Source: Endomicrobiia bacterium (GTDB lineage: Bacteria; Elusimicrobiota; Endomicrobiia; Endomicrobiales; Endomicrobiaceae). From it: 15,288 nucleotides of DNA. The stretch is from NCBI GenBank assembly GCA_025998475.1, contig BNVZ01000013.1, positions 1 through 15,288 of the forward strand, read 5' to 3'. The notes beneath the pieces are model-generated. The model was not told the DNA's origin. It searched no databases and saw nothing but the letters and a program-made list of their open reading frames with translations. The position numbers and the translations under genes are program-made. Position 1 is the stretch's first letter, and every line of letters starts with the position of its first letter. Positions 8,009 through 15,119 of this stretch are shown piece by piece.

Positions 8009-8033
8009 CTATAGCCAAATCACTTTAAGTTGC
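8009..8033. repeat. 25-bp IS-associated repeat, copy 1
   Basis: CTATAGCCAA followed by ATCACTTTAAGTTGC. It recurs at 8355-8379 in the same orientation with one mismatch (A to G), and a diverged inverted version lies at 8485-8505. On the minus strand it contains the last codons and stop (RRNLK, TGA) of the transposase remnant. On the left, CAATTCCTG at 7981-7989 also recurs beside copy 2 (8321-8329). Confidence 0.65.
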
Positions 8034-8342
8034 GTCGTACTGTAGCTTCAAAGATGCGATCAACTTGTTATAAAAATCTTCTGTTTCCTGCCACATATCT
8101 TTTTACTTTCTTTAAAAATGAGTCGGATTCAAATCTAGCAAATACAGTGGCAAGTAAAGTATTTTACATCCAATTTTCTCTATAAACTCTCTTATCCTTT
8201 TACTTTTGTGAATTGATGCATTGTCCAGTATCAATATTTGCCCTTTTTCAACTCTTGGTAACAATACCTCTTGTAGCCAAACACAGAAAACATTCGCGGT
8301 TGGTATACCCTTTAAAATATTCAATTCCTGTTATTTTCTCAT
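8020..8342 (-). pseudogene. IS630-family transposase remnant
   Basis: ATG at 8340-8342 has a good Shine-Dalgarno (GGAGG) but is followed at codon 4 by TAA. After the N-terminal QEL the frame jumps straight into the catalytic half: LLPRVEKGQILILDNASIHK holds the second DDE-type aspartate, then GCKILYLPLYLLDLNP. In the family LNP is followed by I-E; here it is T-H, so the catalytic glutamate is lost. A one-base frameshift follows at the T tract near 8110, after which the correct frame reads LKKVKRYVAGNRRFL, a stop, QVDRIFEATVRRNLK and TGA at 8020-8022. About 320 bp survive of an expected ~1 kb, so the N-terminal helix-turn-helix region and first Asp are deleted. Dead transposase. Confidence 0.85.
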
Positions 8343-8354
8343 TACAAAGTCCTC

Positions 8355-8379
8355 CTATAGCCAAGTCACTTTAAGTTGC
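8355..8379. repeat. 25-bp IS-associated repeat, copy 2
   Basis: 24 of 25 identical to 8009-8033, same orientation. On the minus strand it directly precedes GGAGGACTTTGTAATG, the start region of the transposase remnant. Two direct copies flanking one remnant suggest head-to-tail or nested insertions, since a single IS630 element would have inverted ends. Confidence 0.65.
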
Positions 8380-8484
8380 ACAGTAATAAAAAAAGAAGAT
8401 AAGTTTTTATCAAAAAGGCAGGAAACACAAGTTCTTTTGTCACTGCTGCAAAAACGCAAATTATGTTAAAACATGCGCTATGGT

Positions 8485-8505
8485 ACAAATTAAAGTGGTT
8501 TGACT
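8485..8505. repeat. diverged inverted partner of the 25-bp repeat
   Basis: ACAAATTAAAGTGGTTTGACT resembles the reverse complement of 8009-8033 (GCAACTTAAAGTGATTTGGC), with a handful of mismatches. It could be the opposite terminal inverted repeat of the wrecked IS630 element, giving an element of about 500 bp (8009-8505). Confidence 0.4.
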
Positions 8506-8611
8506 GCAATATTGAAGTCTCTATAGGTCTTATTCTAACGCTTGGTCTATGAGTTTTTTTAAGGTCTTTTTCTCCACTTTTTTAAAAGGGGTTTTAAATT
8601 TTGCCGGGGTA

Positions 8612-8640
8612 TTGCAGAATCATATCATATGTACTACAAT
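8612..8640 (+). promoter_or_regulatory. candidate promoter for a 30-codon ORF
   Basis: TTGCAG (8612-8617), a 17-nt spacer and TACAAT (8635-8640), 11 nt before the ATG at 8652. The same style (TTGCAT, 16 nt, TACAAT, then ATG about 10 nt on) occurs in the MITE copies at 14719 and 15149. Confidence 0.4.
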
Positions 8641-8651
8641 AGCACCATAGT

Positions 8652-8744
8652 ATGGATATAAAAATAACGCAAAAGACAAAAACACAAGAAAAAATTTATG
8701 AAAGCAGATATGGCAGCAAAACTAAAAAACTAGGGAGGTGCTAA
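8652..8744 (+). CDS. small lysine-rich ORF, 30 residues, unrecognised
   Basis: Starts MDIKITQKTK and ends KKLGRC with TAA at 8742-8744. It is highly basic, has no visible domain, and no clear Shine-Dalgarno precedes its ATG. The stop overlaps another ATG (TAATG) that has a strong Shine-Dalgarno (GGGAGG) but runs only 12 codons before TGA, which looks like the head of a lost downstream gene. Translation is unproven; it may be the leader of a decayed operon. Confidence 0.25.
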   Translation: MDIKITQKTKTQEKIYESRYGSKTKKLGRC

Positions 8745-8959
8745 TGACGATCTTCCGGAATTATAGTGAATGTTGTGTCTGAAAAATAAAAGTAATTTTC
8801 CCATGACCTTGCGGTCGAGGCGTTTGTAAGGACACAGATGTTGCTTTAAAATCTAGGCAATATCTGTCCTGTTTCGTTTTTCCCTTGGTACTCTTATGAC
8901 ACTTACAATGATATACGCAGTAACTTGATTGTTTTATTTTCATTCTTATACTCTATCAT

Positions 8960-9240
8960 TTCCATTTCGGGAAAAATGATGCAAGAGCCAACTTCACCCC
9001 CCCCAGTTTTACGGTTGTGGCATTGCGGTGGATTTAGCAAATATTATATCAAGGGCAATATCATGAAAGAAATAAAAATACTAAACAGCGGGGGACGGGC
9101 AAGCCTTGCGTGATATTTATTAGAAATTTTTTCAAAGAAAACAAACTGACGCAAGCATTTTGAAGAGGTTTAAAAATAATATCTGGCAGATGCAGAAATA
9201 GAAGAAAGCGCTTTGGATTTTTTAGATTTAATTTGATAGT
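8960..9240 (+). pseudogene. possible decayed coding sequence, unrecognised
   Basis: Protein-like stretches lie in different frames: QFYGCGIAVDLANIISRAIS (9004-9063) then a stop, GDGQALRDIY near 9098-9115, and near 9180-9235 LADAEIEESALDFLDLI in another frame. Stops and a run of eight C (8997-9004) break the frames. No family is recognised. The gene-free stretch 8745-9295 holds only this debris, an imperfect hairpin around 8829-8870 (GGACACAGAT with ATATCTGTCC), and a weak promoter before the next gene. Confidence 0.3.
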
Positions 9241-9269
9241 TGGAGTACACAATTTTAAAACTGTATACT
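9240..9269 (+). promoter_or_regulatory. candidate promoter of the DUF2779 gene
   Basis: A good -10, TATACT (9264-9269), lies 27 nt before the ATG, with a poor -35 (TTGGAG, 9240-9245) at 18-nt spacing. AAAAAAGG between the -10 and the ATG is a weak, distant ribosome binding site. Confidence 0.3.
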
Positions 9270-9295
9270 TGAAAAAAGGTCTGTTGTTTTAACTT

Positions 9296-10753
9296 ATGGA
9301 ATATATAAACAAAACTGCTTTTATTAACTACTTAAACTGTCATACTTTGGGTTGGATGACAAAAAGAGGTATGCTTCCAAGACTTACAGGGATTAATAGT
9401 GAATTTCTTACACTTGAAGGAAGAAATGTTCATAAAATGTCATGGCAGCTTTTTCCCGATGCGATAGATGCAAAGAAATTAAATACAAATGCTGCTGCTT
9501 GTGATGTTAAAGAATTAATTTTAAGCTCTGATGTTAAAACGATTTGTGATGTGTCATTTACGGTGTCCGGTTACTGCGCAAGAGCAGGTATGCTACATAA
9601 GCTTAAAAACAATTCGTGGCATTTATTTGAAGCTAAATCGGGCAGCAAATATAAAGTCAAATACGTTAACGATATGTCTTTTACTGCAATGGTGTTGGCT
9701 AAAGCAGGTATCAACATCAGCAAAACTACAATTCTTCACTTATCAAATGATTATCGTTTGGGAATGGATATATCAAGTCTTTTTACAAAGCTTGACTGTT
9801 CTGATAAGGTTGAATTAAAAGTTCAAGAATTCTCGAGTCTTTTTGATAAAGCTTTTGAAGATATTAACTCCGAAAACATGCCTAGCCCTTATTTGAAAAG
9901 GAATTGTAAGAATTGCCCAGTGTTTGACGTATGTATGGGCAAAGATGTAAAAAACCATATTTTTAATTTACCAAAACTTTCCGTACCTGCGATTGAAAAA
10001 TTGATAGCACTAGGGGCTGACACAATTGATAAGATTCCTGATGATTTTGAACTTACGCAGATGCAGAGTATTGTTAAAAATTGCATGTTAACAAATACAA
10101 ACTACATATCTAAAAATTTAAAATCTGAGATTGAAAATATAAAACAGCCTTTTTGTTATCTTGATTTTGAGTCTGTAACAGCAATCATGCCTTTGTATCC
10201 AGGCATCGCCCCGCATACGCAGCTTTTAACCCAGTTTTCACTGGACAAAGCTGACGCTTTCGGAAATATATTAAACCATTACGAGTGTATTGCGGATCAA
10301 ACTAGAGACTACCGCCGTGATATTGCCGAGAAACTTATCGAATGTCTTGGTAAAGAAGGTAGTATTATAACTTATGCAAATTCTGAAAAAATCATTATGT
10401 TAAAACTTACAGAACTTCTTCCAGATTTGTGTAACGATCTTAATAAGATAATTGAAAGAATTGTCGATTTAGAGTTGATCATTAGAAAAAATTATTACGA
10501 TATAAATTTTCACGGACGTTCGTCTATTAAAAAAATTCTTCCGATATTAATTCCAGAAATGAGCTATACAGATTTGGAAATTGGTGAGGGTGGAGATGCT
10601 GCTGCCGCCTTCGCTTTTATGGCAATGGGGGTTTATGATGAGAAAAAAATAGAAGAAACAAAAAAGAATTTATTACAATACTGCGCCCAAGATACATTGG
10701 CAATGATTCGCATACATCAGTTTCTTATCAATATTGTTAATAATTTAGTCTAA
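9296..10753 (+). CDS. Cas4/RecB-like nuclease fused to DUF2779 exonuclease domain
   Basis: A 485-residue protein of two nuclease-like halves. The N-terminal half follows the Cas4/RecB iron-sulfur PD-(D/E)XK plan: Cys15 early, G-R-N-V-H (His46), Asp85 in CDVSF, E-A-K (Glu112, Lys114), then Cys204-X2-Cys207-X5-Cys213; the four cysteines would bind a 4Fe-4S cluster. Residues about 225-280 (PAIEKLIALGADTIDKIP) look like the helix-hairpin-like linker common in this family. The C-terminal half is DUF2779, an RNase H-like DEDD exonuclease candidate: LDFES (Asp290, Glu292), Asp391 in VDLEL, conserved FHGRSSIKKILP (405-416), and YCAQD (Tyr462, Asp466) as the Yx3D motif. All expected acidic residues are present, so both centres could be active. 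The gene stands alone between transposon debris and the lar operon, with its own terminator. Biological role is unknown; DNA or RNA processing, repair or defence are all possible. Confidence 0.85.
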   Translation: MEYINKTAFINYLNCHTLGWMTKRGMLPRLTGINSEFLTLEGRNVHKMSWQLFPDAIDAKKLNTNAAACDVKELILSSDVKTICDVSFTVSGYCARAGMLHKLKNNSWHLFEAKSGSKYKVKYVNDMSFTAMVLAKAGINISKTTILHLSNDYRLGMDISSLFTKLDCSDKVELKVQEFSSLFDKAFEDINSENMPSPYLKRNCKNCPVFDVCMGKDVKNHIFNLPKLSVPAIEKLIALGADTIDKIPDDFELTQMQSIVKNCMLTNTNYISKNLKSEIENIKQPFCYLDFESVTAIMPLYPGIAPHTQLLTQFSLDKADAFGNILNHYECIADQTRDYRRDIAEKLIECLGKEGSIITYANSEKIIMLKLTELLPDLCNDLNKIIERIVDLELIIRKNYYDINFHGRSSIKKILPILIPEMSYTDLEIGEGGDAAAAFAFMAMGVYDEKKIEETKKNLLQYCAQDTLAMIRIHQFLINIVNNLV

Positions 10754-10788
10754 AAACAGTGCTGTGCTGTTTTTAGACTAATCTTTTT
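10747..10788 (+). terminator. rho-independent terminator after the DUF2779 gene
   Basis: A perfect 13-bp stem (AGTCTAAAAACAG with CTGTTTTTAGACT, 10747-10759 and 10767-10779) and a 7-nt loop, followed by AATCTTTTT. The left arm contains the TAA of the gene. The A/T symmetry of the stem means it might also work from the other side. Confidence 0.75.
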
Positions 10789-10839
10789 AGGCTATGGCTA
10801 TGGCGCGATGTCTCAAACACTAAAAACTTGGATTCCTAT

Positions 10840-10875
10840 TTTTATAGCAGCAACGAATTTTATGGCAGCAACGAA
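10840..10875. repeat. 18-bp tandem repeat upstream of the lar operon
   Basis: TTTTATAGCAGCAACGAA is followed at once by TTTTATGGCAGCAACGAA, one mismatch in 18. It lies 55-90 nt before the first gene of the nickel operon, where an operator or transcript leader would be. It may instead be a chance expansion; I see no inverted symmetry. Confidence 0.5.
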
Positions 10876-10929
10876 GATGAGCGGGAATGATAAAAGAATA
10901 ATGGAAAGACAAAGATGAGAGGATAAGCA

Positions 10930-11610
10930 ATGCACATACCTGACGGATTTTTAAACAATAATTTGGCCGGAGGATTACTTGTAGGAGCTTTAGGAATGCT
11001 GGGTTACTGCTTTAGTAAAGTTTTTAAGACTGTAACTGCTTTTGTAGGGATATCAGCTGGAAATAACGGTAACACTAATACAAGATTTAATTCATTTGGG
11101 TCTTCTAAAGGTGTCAACAAGTATTTTCAAAAATTGGTAATTATCGCGTTATGGATATTTGCTTTCCAAATGTTTAATATACCTGTACAATCTGCAACAT
11201 CAGCGCATTTAATAGGTGGAGTTTTTGCAGCTGTTTTGGTTGGACCTTTTTTGGGATTTATAACAATATCTTCCGTACTCGTAATACAGTCTTTATTTTC
11301 AGACGGCGGGATAATAGCACTTGGAGCAAATATTTTTAATATGGCATTTATTGGTTCTTTCGCTTCGTATTACATATATAAAATATTATCCAGAAATTAT
11401 TACATTGCAATCTTATTGGCTTGTTTCTTTTCGGTGCTGATTGCTTCTTTATCATGTTTGGTTGAACTTGGTATTTCAGGAACAATATCTTTTACAACAG
11501 CATTTAAAGATATGATGAAGTTACATTTAGCTGCAGCTTTTCTTGAAACTATTATAACTTTGGCATTACTTAAAACATTTAAAAAATTAATTGGAGACAT
11601 AAATGAATAA
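10930..11610 (+). CDS. cbiM: CbiM/LarM-type nickel (or cobalt) ECF transporter S-component
   Basis: A 226-residue inner-membrane metal-binding protein. It begins MHIPDGF, the invariant CbiM/NikM terminus in which Met1 and His2 help hold the metal, so the ATG at 10930 (after GAGAGGAT) is secure. Hydrophobic segments lie at about 11-30, 69-86, 92-122, 127-150, 157-178 and 200-216. The family core FAFQMFNIPV then TSAHLIGG (His93) and the LGANIFNMAFIG segment (131-142) are present. A Gly/Asn/Ser-rich loop at about 40-66 is longer than I expect. Cobalt and nickel versions cannot be told apart by motif; the neighbouring larB, larC and larE argue for nickel. The next gene overlaps its end by 8 nt. 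No CbiQ or CbiO energising subunits are in the window. Confidence 0.88.
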   Translation: MHIPDGFLNNNLAGGLLVGALGMLGYCFSKVFKTVTAFVGISAGNNGNTNTRFNSFGSSKGVNKYFQKLVIIALWIFAFQMFNIPVQSATSAHLIGGVFAAVLVGPFLGFITISSVLVIQSLFSDGGIIALGANIFNMAFIGSFASYYIYKILSRNYYIAILLACFFSVLIASLSCLVELGISGTISFTTAFKDMMKLHLAAAFLETIITLALLKTFKKLIGDINE

Positions 11611-11878
11611 AAAGACCGCGGCAGTGATATTGCCGATATTTGTGGTTATTCTTGCCAGTTTATTTGCATCTAAATCCCCTGACACTCTTGAGATAATGGC
11701 AATAAATTACGGCTTTGAAGGTAAAGCCAAAGAAGTAATTTCGTTATTTAGAGATTATTCTTTTCCGTTTATCGACAATCAGTTTGTATCAACCTTTCTA
11801 GCAGGTATAATAGGTTTGTTTTTTCTGTTTGTTTTATATAGAATGATGGGCAAGATTATTAGATGTTTTGGAAAATAA
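11603..11878 (+). CDS. PDGLE-domain small membrane protein, CbiN/LarN-like
   Basis: A 91-residue protein with two membrane helices (about 6-23 and 64-82) and an external loop carrying ASKSPDTLEIMA, the PDGLE signature with Thr for Gly, followed by GFEGKA. Such proteins are the N component of nickel/cobalt ECF systems (CbiN, or the second half of fused LarMN/NikMN) and assist metal loading of the M subunit. GGAG lies just before the ATG, inside the end of the preceding gene, and the frames overlap by 8 nt. Confidence 0.8.
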   Translation: MNKKTAAVILPIFVVILASLFASKSPDTLEIMAINYGFEGKAKEVISLFRDYSFPFIDNQFVSTFLAGIIGLFFLFVLYRMMGKIIRCFGK

Positions 11879-12665
11879 ATATTCGGATAAGATGATGGAT
11901 AAAGCAAACGAAAAAGAACAGATTTTAGAATTATTAAACCGTGTAAGATGTGGGCGGATTTCTCCTCGCAACGCCTTATCACATTTACAACTATTGCCGT
12001 TTGAAGATTTAGGTTATGCTAACATCGATTATCATAGAGGACTGCGTCAAGGTGTTGGGGAAATAATTTACAGCCAAAATAAAACTTCCGAACAAATTGA
12101 AGAGATAATTCTTAATATGTCTACCAAAGGTGTAAACAATATTTTAATAACTCGCATATCTCAACAAACTGTTGATTTTTTAATTGGACAAAAAATAGAT
12201 TTAGAATATCATTCTATCGCAAAACTCGCTGTTGTAAGCCGAAATCACAAAATAAAAAAAATCGGTTCCGTAGTAGTTGCCTCAGGCGGCGTAGGCGATA
12301 TGCCTGTATGTGAAGAAGCGGCAATTACAGCTGAAGTTTTAGGAAGTCATGTTACACGTTTATACGATGTAGGCGTTGCAGGATTGCATAGACTTTTATC
12401 ACGTCATGACGTTCTTGCAAAAGCGCGCGTTATTGTTGCGGTTGCAGGTATGGAAGGAGCGCTTGCAAGTGTTATCGGAGGACTTGTAAGTTGTCCTGTC
12501 ATTGCTGTTCCTACAAGCGTTGGTTACGGCTCTAATTTTAGCGGTCTTTCTGCGTTGCTTGCTATGCTTAATTCATGCGCTAACGGAATTTCAGTCGTTA
12601 ATATTGACAACGGTTTTGGAGCCGGGTTTATTGCTAACCGCATAAATAGGATTAAGAGTATATAA
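11868..12665 (+). CDS. larB: LarB, pyridinium-3,5-biscarboxylate mononucleotide synthase
   Basis: First enzyme of NPN cofactor synthesis: it carboxylates the pyridinium ring of nicotinic acid adenine dinucleotide and releases AMP. The PurE-like C-terminal domain (about 130-260) has [46 protein letters not shown] and PTSVGYG. Cys237 in LNSCANG, just before [12 protein letters not shown], is at the place of the cysteine that binds substrate in the Lactiplantibacillus enzyme. The N-terminal region (18-70) has the typical [13 protein letters not shown] and HRGLRQG. The frame given starts at TTG (11868) with an 11-nt overlap; ATGs at 11892 and 11895 are alternatives, and no start has a convincing Shine-Dalgarno, so the first 8-9 residues are uncertain. 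The stop overlaps the larC ATG (TAATG). Confidence 0.95.
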   Translation: MENKYSDKMMDKANEKEQILELLNRVRCGRISPRNALSHLQLLPFEDLGYANIDYHRGLRQGVGEIIYSQNKTSEQIEEIILNMSTKGVNNILITRISQQTVDFLIGQKIDLEYHSIAKLAVVSRNHKIKKIGSVVVASGGVGDMPVCEEAAITAEVLGSHVTRLYDVGVAGLHRLLSRHDVLAKARVIVAVAGMEGALASVIGGLVSCPVIAVPTSVGYGSNFSGLSALLAMLNSCANGISVVNIDNGFGAGFIANRINRIKSI

Positions 12666-13900
12666 TGAAAACGCTTCATTTAGACTGCTCTATGGGAGCT
12701 GCTGGAGACATGATAACGGCAGCATTATTTGAACTTATAGACAATAAACAAGATTTCTTAAAACAAATAAATTCTTTAGGGTTTTCCAACGTTGAAGTAA
12801 ATGCAGAGCCTGCCGTTAAATGTGGTATTGTAGGTACTCGTATAAAAGTAAAAATTCACGGTATAGAAGAAACTTCAACAGGTAAAGATATTTTGTGCAA
12901 TAATTATAAGCAGTCTTGTAATCCTCTTCACAAGTATAACCATATACACGAGTGCTCTCATGCAAATCCAAAAAAAATTGAAGATATTATTTCAAATTTA
13001 AATATTCCTCAAAAAGTTAAGGATAACGCTTTAAATATTTATCATTTAATTGCTAAATCAGAAGCAGCTGCACATGGAAAGTCAATAGATCAAATCCATT
13101 TTCATGAAGTAGGAAACAGCGATGCTATAACTGATATTGTTGGCGTATGTATGTTGATGAATTTTATTAATCCAGAAGAAGTTGTTGTATCACCAATAAA
13201 TGTCGGTGGCGGGTTTGTAGGCTGTGCTCACGGAATACTTCCTGTGCCCACGCCCGCGACAGCATTTATATTAAAAAATACGCCATTTTACGGAAGTAAT
13301 ATTCAGGGCGAATTATGTACGCCTACAGGAGCTGCTATTGTCAAACATTTTGCAACAAGTTTCAAACAAATGCCAACCATGTATGTTCAAAAAATAGGTT
13401 ATGGTATGGGTGTAAAAGATTTCGAAACAGCAAATTATGTTAGGGCATTCTTAGGAGAAACCAAAGATACAGGCGACGAATCGAATGAGCAAATAGCTCA
13501 GTTACAGTGTAATTTGGACGATATGACAGGGGAAGCTATAGGTTTTGCCGTAGACTTATTATTGGAGAAAGGTGCTTTAGACGTTTTTACAACACCTGTT
13601 CAAATGAAAAAGAATCGTCCGGCTGTTTTGCTAACTTGTATATCAGGTAAAGATAAAGCTGATTTTTTAGCAGGATTAATATTGCAACACACCTCATCTT
13701 TTGGCGTGCGCAAAAGTATTTGCTATCGCTATACGCTAAATCGTACAATATCTGTATGCGAAACACCGTATGGGAAAATACGAATAAAAATAGGTAAAGG
13801 CTACAATGTAACAAAATCTAAGCCTGAATACGACGACATCGAAAAAGCTGCTCATTTAAACAATGTATCTTTTGATGAGGTTAAGAAACATTGTAAATAA
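12665..13900 (+). CDS. larC: LarC, nickel insertase (cyclometallase) of NPN cofactor
   Basis: Inserts nickel into the thiolated pyridinium mononucleotide in a CTP-dependent step. The 411-residue frame covers both parts: LarC1 (about 1-263) from [12 protein letters not shown] through a His/Cys-rich stretch ([12 protein letters not shown], likely metal-handling), [17 protein letters not shown] and [10 protein letters not shown], to [10 protein letters not shown]; then LarC2 (about 275-411) from [14 protein letters not shown] through VQMKKNRPA and SSFGVR to the end. In Lactiplantibacillus plantarum the two parts are separate frames joined by programmed frameshifting; here they are one continuous ORF. 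Translation is coupled to larB by a 1-nt overlap. Confidence 0.95.
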   Translation: MKTLHLDCSMGAAGDMITAALFELIDNKQDFLKQINSLGFSNVEVNAEPAVKCGIVGTRIKVKIHGIEETSTGKDILCNNYKQSCNPLHKYNHIHECSHANPKKIEDIISNLNIPQKVKDNALNIYHLIAKSEAAAHGKSIDQIHFHEVGNSDAITDIVGVCMLMNFINPEEVVVSPINVGGGFVGCAHGILPVPTPATAFILKNTPFYGSNIQGELCTPTGAAIVKHFATSFKQMPTMYVQKIGYGMGVKDFETANYVRAFLGETKDTGDESNEQIAQLQCNLDDMTGEAIGFAVDLLLEKGALDVFTTPVQMKKNRPAVLLTCISGKDKADFLAGLILQHTSSFGVRKSICYRYTLNRTISVCETPYGKIRIKIGKGYNVTKSKPEYDDIEKAAHLNNVSFDEVKKHCK

Positions 13901-13911
13901 ACCGAGAGAAA

Positions 13912-14730
13912 ATGACTATAGAGCAAAAGTATGAAAATTTAAAACAATACATTTTCAGGTTTAATAATCTTATTGTCGCATTTTCTGGAGGTGTGGATTC
14001 TACTTTTCTATTAAAAACAGCTCATGACATATTAGGTGATAATGCTATTGCGATAACAGCAAAGTCTTGTTCTTTTCCTCAGCGAGAACTAAATGAAGCA
14101 GTGGAATTTTGTAAAAAAGAGAATATACGCCATATTATATGCGAATATGAAGAATTAAATATTGAAGGATTTTCGCAAAATCCTGCAAACCGTTGTTATT
14201 TATGTAAAAGAGAATTATTTTCAAAAATTTGGACCGTTGCCAAACAAAACGACATAAAGCACATAGCCGAAGCTTCAAATATTGATGACAATAGCGATTA
14301 CCGTCCAGGGTTAAAAGCTGTAGATGAGCAAGGCGTAAAAAGTCCGCTGCGTTACGCAAAGCTAACTAAAGACGAAATCCGCAAACTTTCCAAATATCTT
14401 GGACTTTCCACATGGAATAAACAATCTTTTGCGTGTTTAGCTTCAAGATTTCCTTACGGTCAAGAGATTACCTCTCAAGGCTTATCAATGATAGATCGCT
14501 CGGAGCAAATACTTTTGGATATGGGTTTTAAACAAGTAAGAGTGCGACTTCATGGTAATCTGGCAAGAATCGAAACAGATGAAGCGGGATTTGACATTCT
14601 TACTAAGCAAAGTAACAGAGAGAAAATATATTGGCAATTTAAAAAAATTGGGTTTGTTTATGTTTCATTAGATATCTTAGGATACAGGACTGGTAGCATG
14701 AATGAAACACTAGACCTCTTGCATAACTAA
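13912..14730 (+). CDS. larE: LarE, sulfur transferase of NPN cofactor; 3' end formed by a MITE
   Basis: Thiolates the two carboxylates of the LarB product after adenylylation. The PP-loop ATP pyrophosphatase motif SGGVDS is at 25-30. Conserved ANRCYLCKRELF (Cys95, Cys98) and QSFACLASRFPYG (Cys175) follow; Cys175 corresponds to the sacrificial cysteine of the Lactiplantibacillus enzyme, while the extra pair leaves open an iron-sulfur catalytic version. The C-terminal LDILGYRTGSMNE is the family's usual end. The last six residues (LDLLHN) and TAA are encoded by the left terminal repeat of the mobile element at 14711; an almost identical sequence occurs at 15141 outside any lar gene. All catalytic parts precede the insertion, so the enzyme should be intact. 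GAGAG precedes the ATG; the gap to larC is 11 nt. Confidence 0.93.
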   Translation: MTIEQKYENLKQYIFRFNNLIVAFSGGVDSTFLLKTAHDILGDNAIAITAKSCSFPQRELNEAVEFCKKENIRHIICEYEELNIEGFSQNPANRCYLCKRELFSKIWTVAKQNDIKHIAEASNIDDNSDYRPGLKAVDEQGVKSPLRYAKLTKDEIRKLSKYLGLSTWNKQSFACLASRFPYGQEITSQGLSMIDRSEQILLDMGFKQVRVRLHGNLARIETDEAGFDILTKQSNREKIYWQFKKIGFVYVSLDILGYRTGSMNETLDLLHN

Positions 14731-14746
14731 TATATAAAAGTACAAT
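14719..14746 (+). promoter_or_regulatory. promoter-like sequence in the MITE
   Basis: TTGCAT (14719-14724, part of the inverted end), 16-nt spacer, TACAAT (14741-14746), then ATG at 14756. The short inverted repeat AGTAC/GTACT (14739-14755) spans the -10 and predicted start. The same arrangement is at 15149-15176 in copy 2. Confidence 0.35.
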
Positions 14747-14755
14747 AGAAGTACT

Positions 14756-14878
14756 ATGAAACAGAAAAAGAAAGCAGGCGGGTCAGGTGAAATGGGTTTA
14801 GTATTAATGGGAGTAAAGAAAGCATTTGATAAAACAAAGGATAGCAAGGAAGAAAGAAAAGATAGGGCAAGTAGGTGA
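14756..14878 (+). CDS. 40-residue basic ORF inside MITE copy 1
   Basis: Begins MKQKKKAGGSGEMGLVLMGV and continues KKAFDKTKDS to TGA at 14876-14878. It is very basic, with a short hydrophobic centre. The same frame exists in copy 2 with replacements G8S, G11D and E12G and an earlier stop after 32 residues. No ribosome binding site is convincing and no family is recognised. It may be a passenger peptide or only the remnant of a transposase gene. Confidence 0.25.
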   Translation: MKQKKKAGGSGEMGLVLMGVKKAFDKTKDSKEERKDRASR

Positions 14879-15022
14879 GCAAAAAGGTTCAAAATAGTAC
14901 AGAACAGATATATAGCACAAGATATGCTTTGAACTACGATTTAACTCAGGTTTCAGGTATTTGTAATTCTAAAATTTAATACTCAAGTTGTGCAAGAGGT
15001 CTATTAAAGAATTGATGTTTGA

Positions 15023-15119
15023 TATGTTATCACCAAGCTCCTTATCTACCTGCGGCAACGTTGTTGTTATTATGTTATTCACCAAGTTCCTTATCTACCT
15101 GCGGCAATGTTGTTGCCAT
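15023..15119. repeat. two-copy tandem repeat, about 48 bp
   Basis: 15023-15070 and 15071-15119 are near-identical units (TATGTTAT, then CACCAAG, then TCCTTATCTACCTGCGGCAA, then GTTGTTG). On the minus strand both encode TTLPQVDKELG: unit 2 belongs to a frame starting at an ATG at 15139-15141 and closing after KELGE, unit 1 to a frame continuing into the MITE end. It looks like debris of a minus-strand gene interrupted by the MITE. Confidence 0.6.

Larger units (their letters stand above)
14711..15003 (+). mobile_element. MITE-like element, copy 1
   Basis: Ends are 18-bp inverted repeats: TAGACCTCTTGCATAACT at 14711-14728 and AGTTGTGCAAGAGGTCTA at 14986-15003, differing at one base. The 293 bp between hold no transposase, only a 40-codon ORF behind a promoter-like sequence. 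Both copies in the window begin with TA, so either the end is TAGACC or it is GACC with a TA target duplication; the flanks do not decide. The left end lies within the last codons of larE. Parent transposase family unknown; a TA target would fit IS630/mariner-like movers, but the ends do not resemble those of the IS630 wreck at 8009-8505. Confidence 0.7.

Noticed and set aside
8020..8342. Stop-codon reassignment, because several TAA codons interrupt the transposase
   Set aside because: TAA ends intact genes in this window such as larC and the DUF2779 gene, and the transposase also has a frameshift, a deletion and a lost catalytic Glu.
8761..8943. 60-codon minus-strand frame with several Cys and His (zinc-finger-like)
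   Set aside because: Cysteine spacing (CVYHCKCHK) is not that of a known finger, the frame has no good start signals, and the region looks like decayed intergenic sequence.
8960..9240. Diversity-generating retroelement or retron near the C run and repeated GC-rich stretches
   Set aside because: No reverse transcriptase, no paired template and variable repeats.
10780..10929. Cobalamin or nickel riboswitch before the cbiM-type gene
   Set aside because: No B12-box-like or NiCo-type conserved core is visible in the 150 nt; only the 18-bp tandem repeat.
15023..15119. CRISPR array
   Set aside because: Only two adjoining units with no spacer between them and no cas genes nearby apart from a Cas4-like domain in an unrelated fusion.
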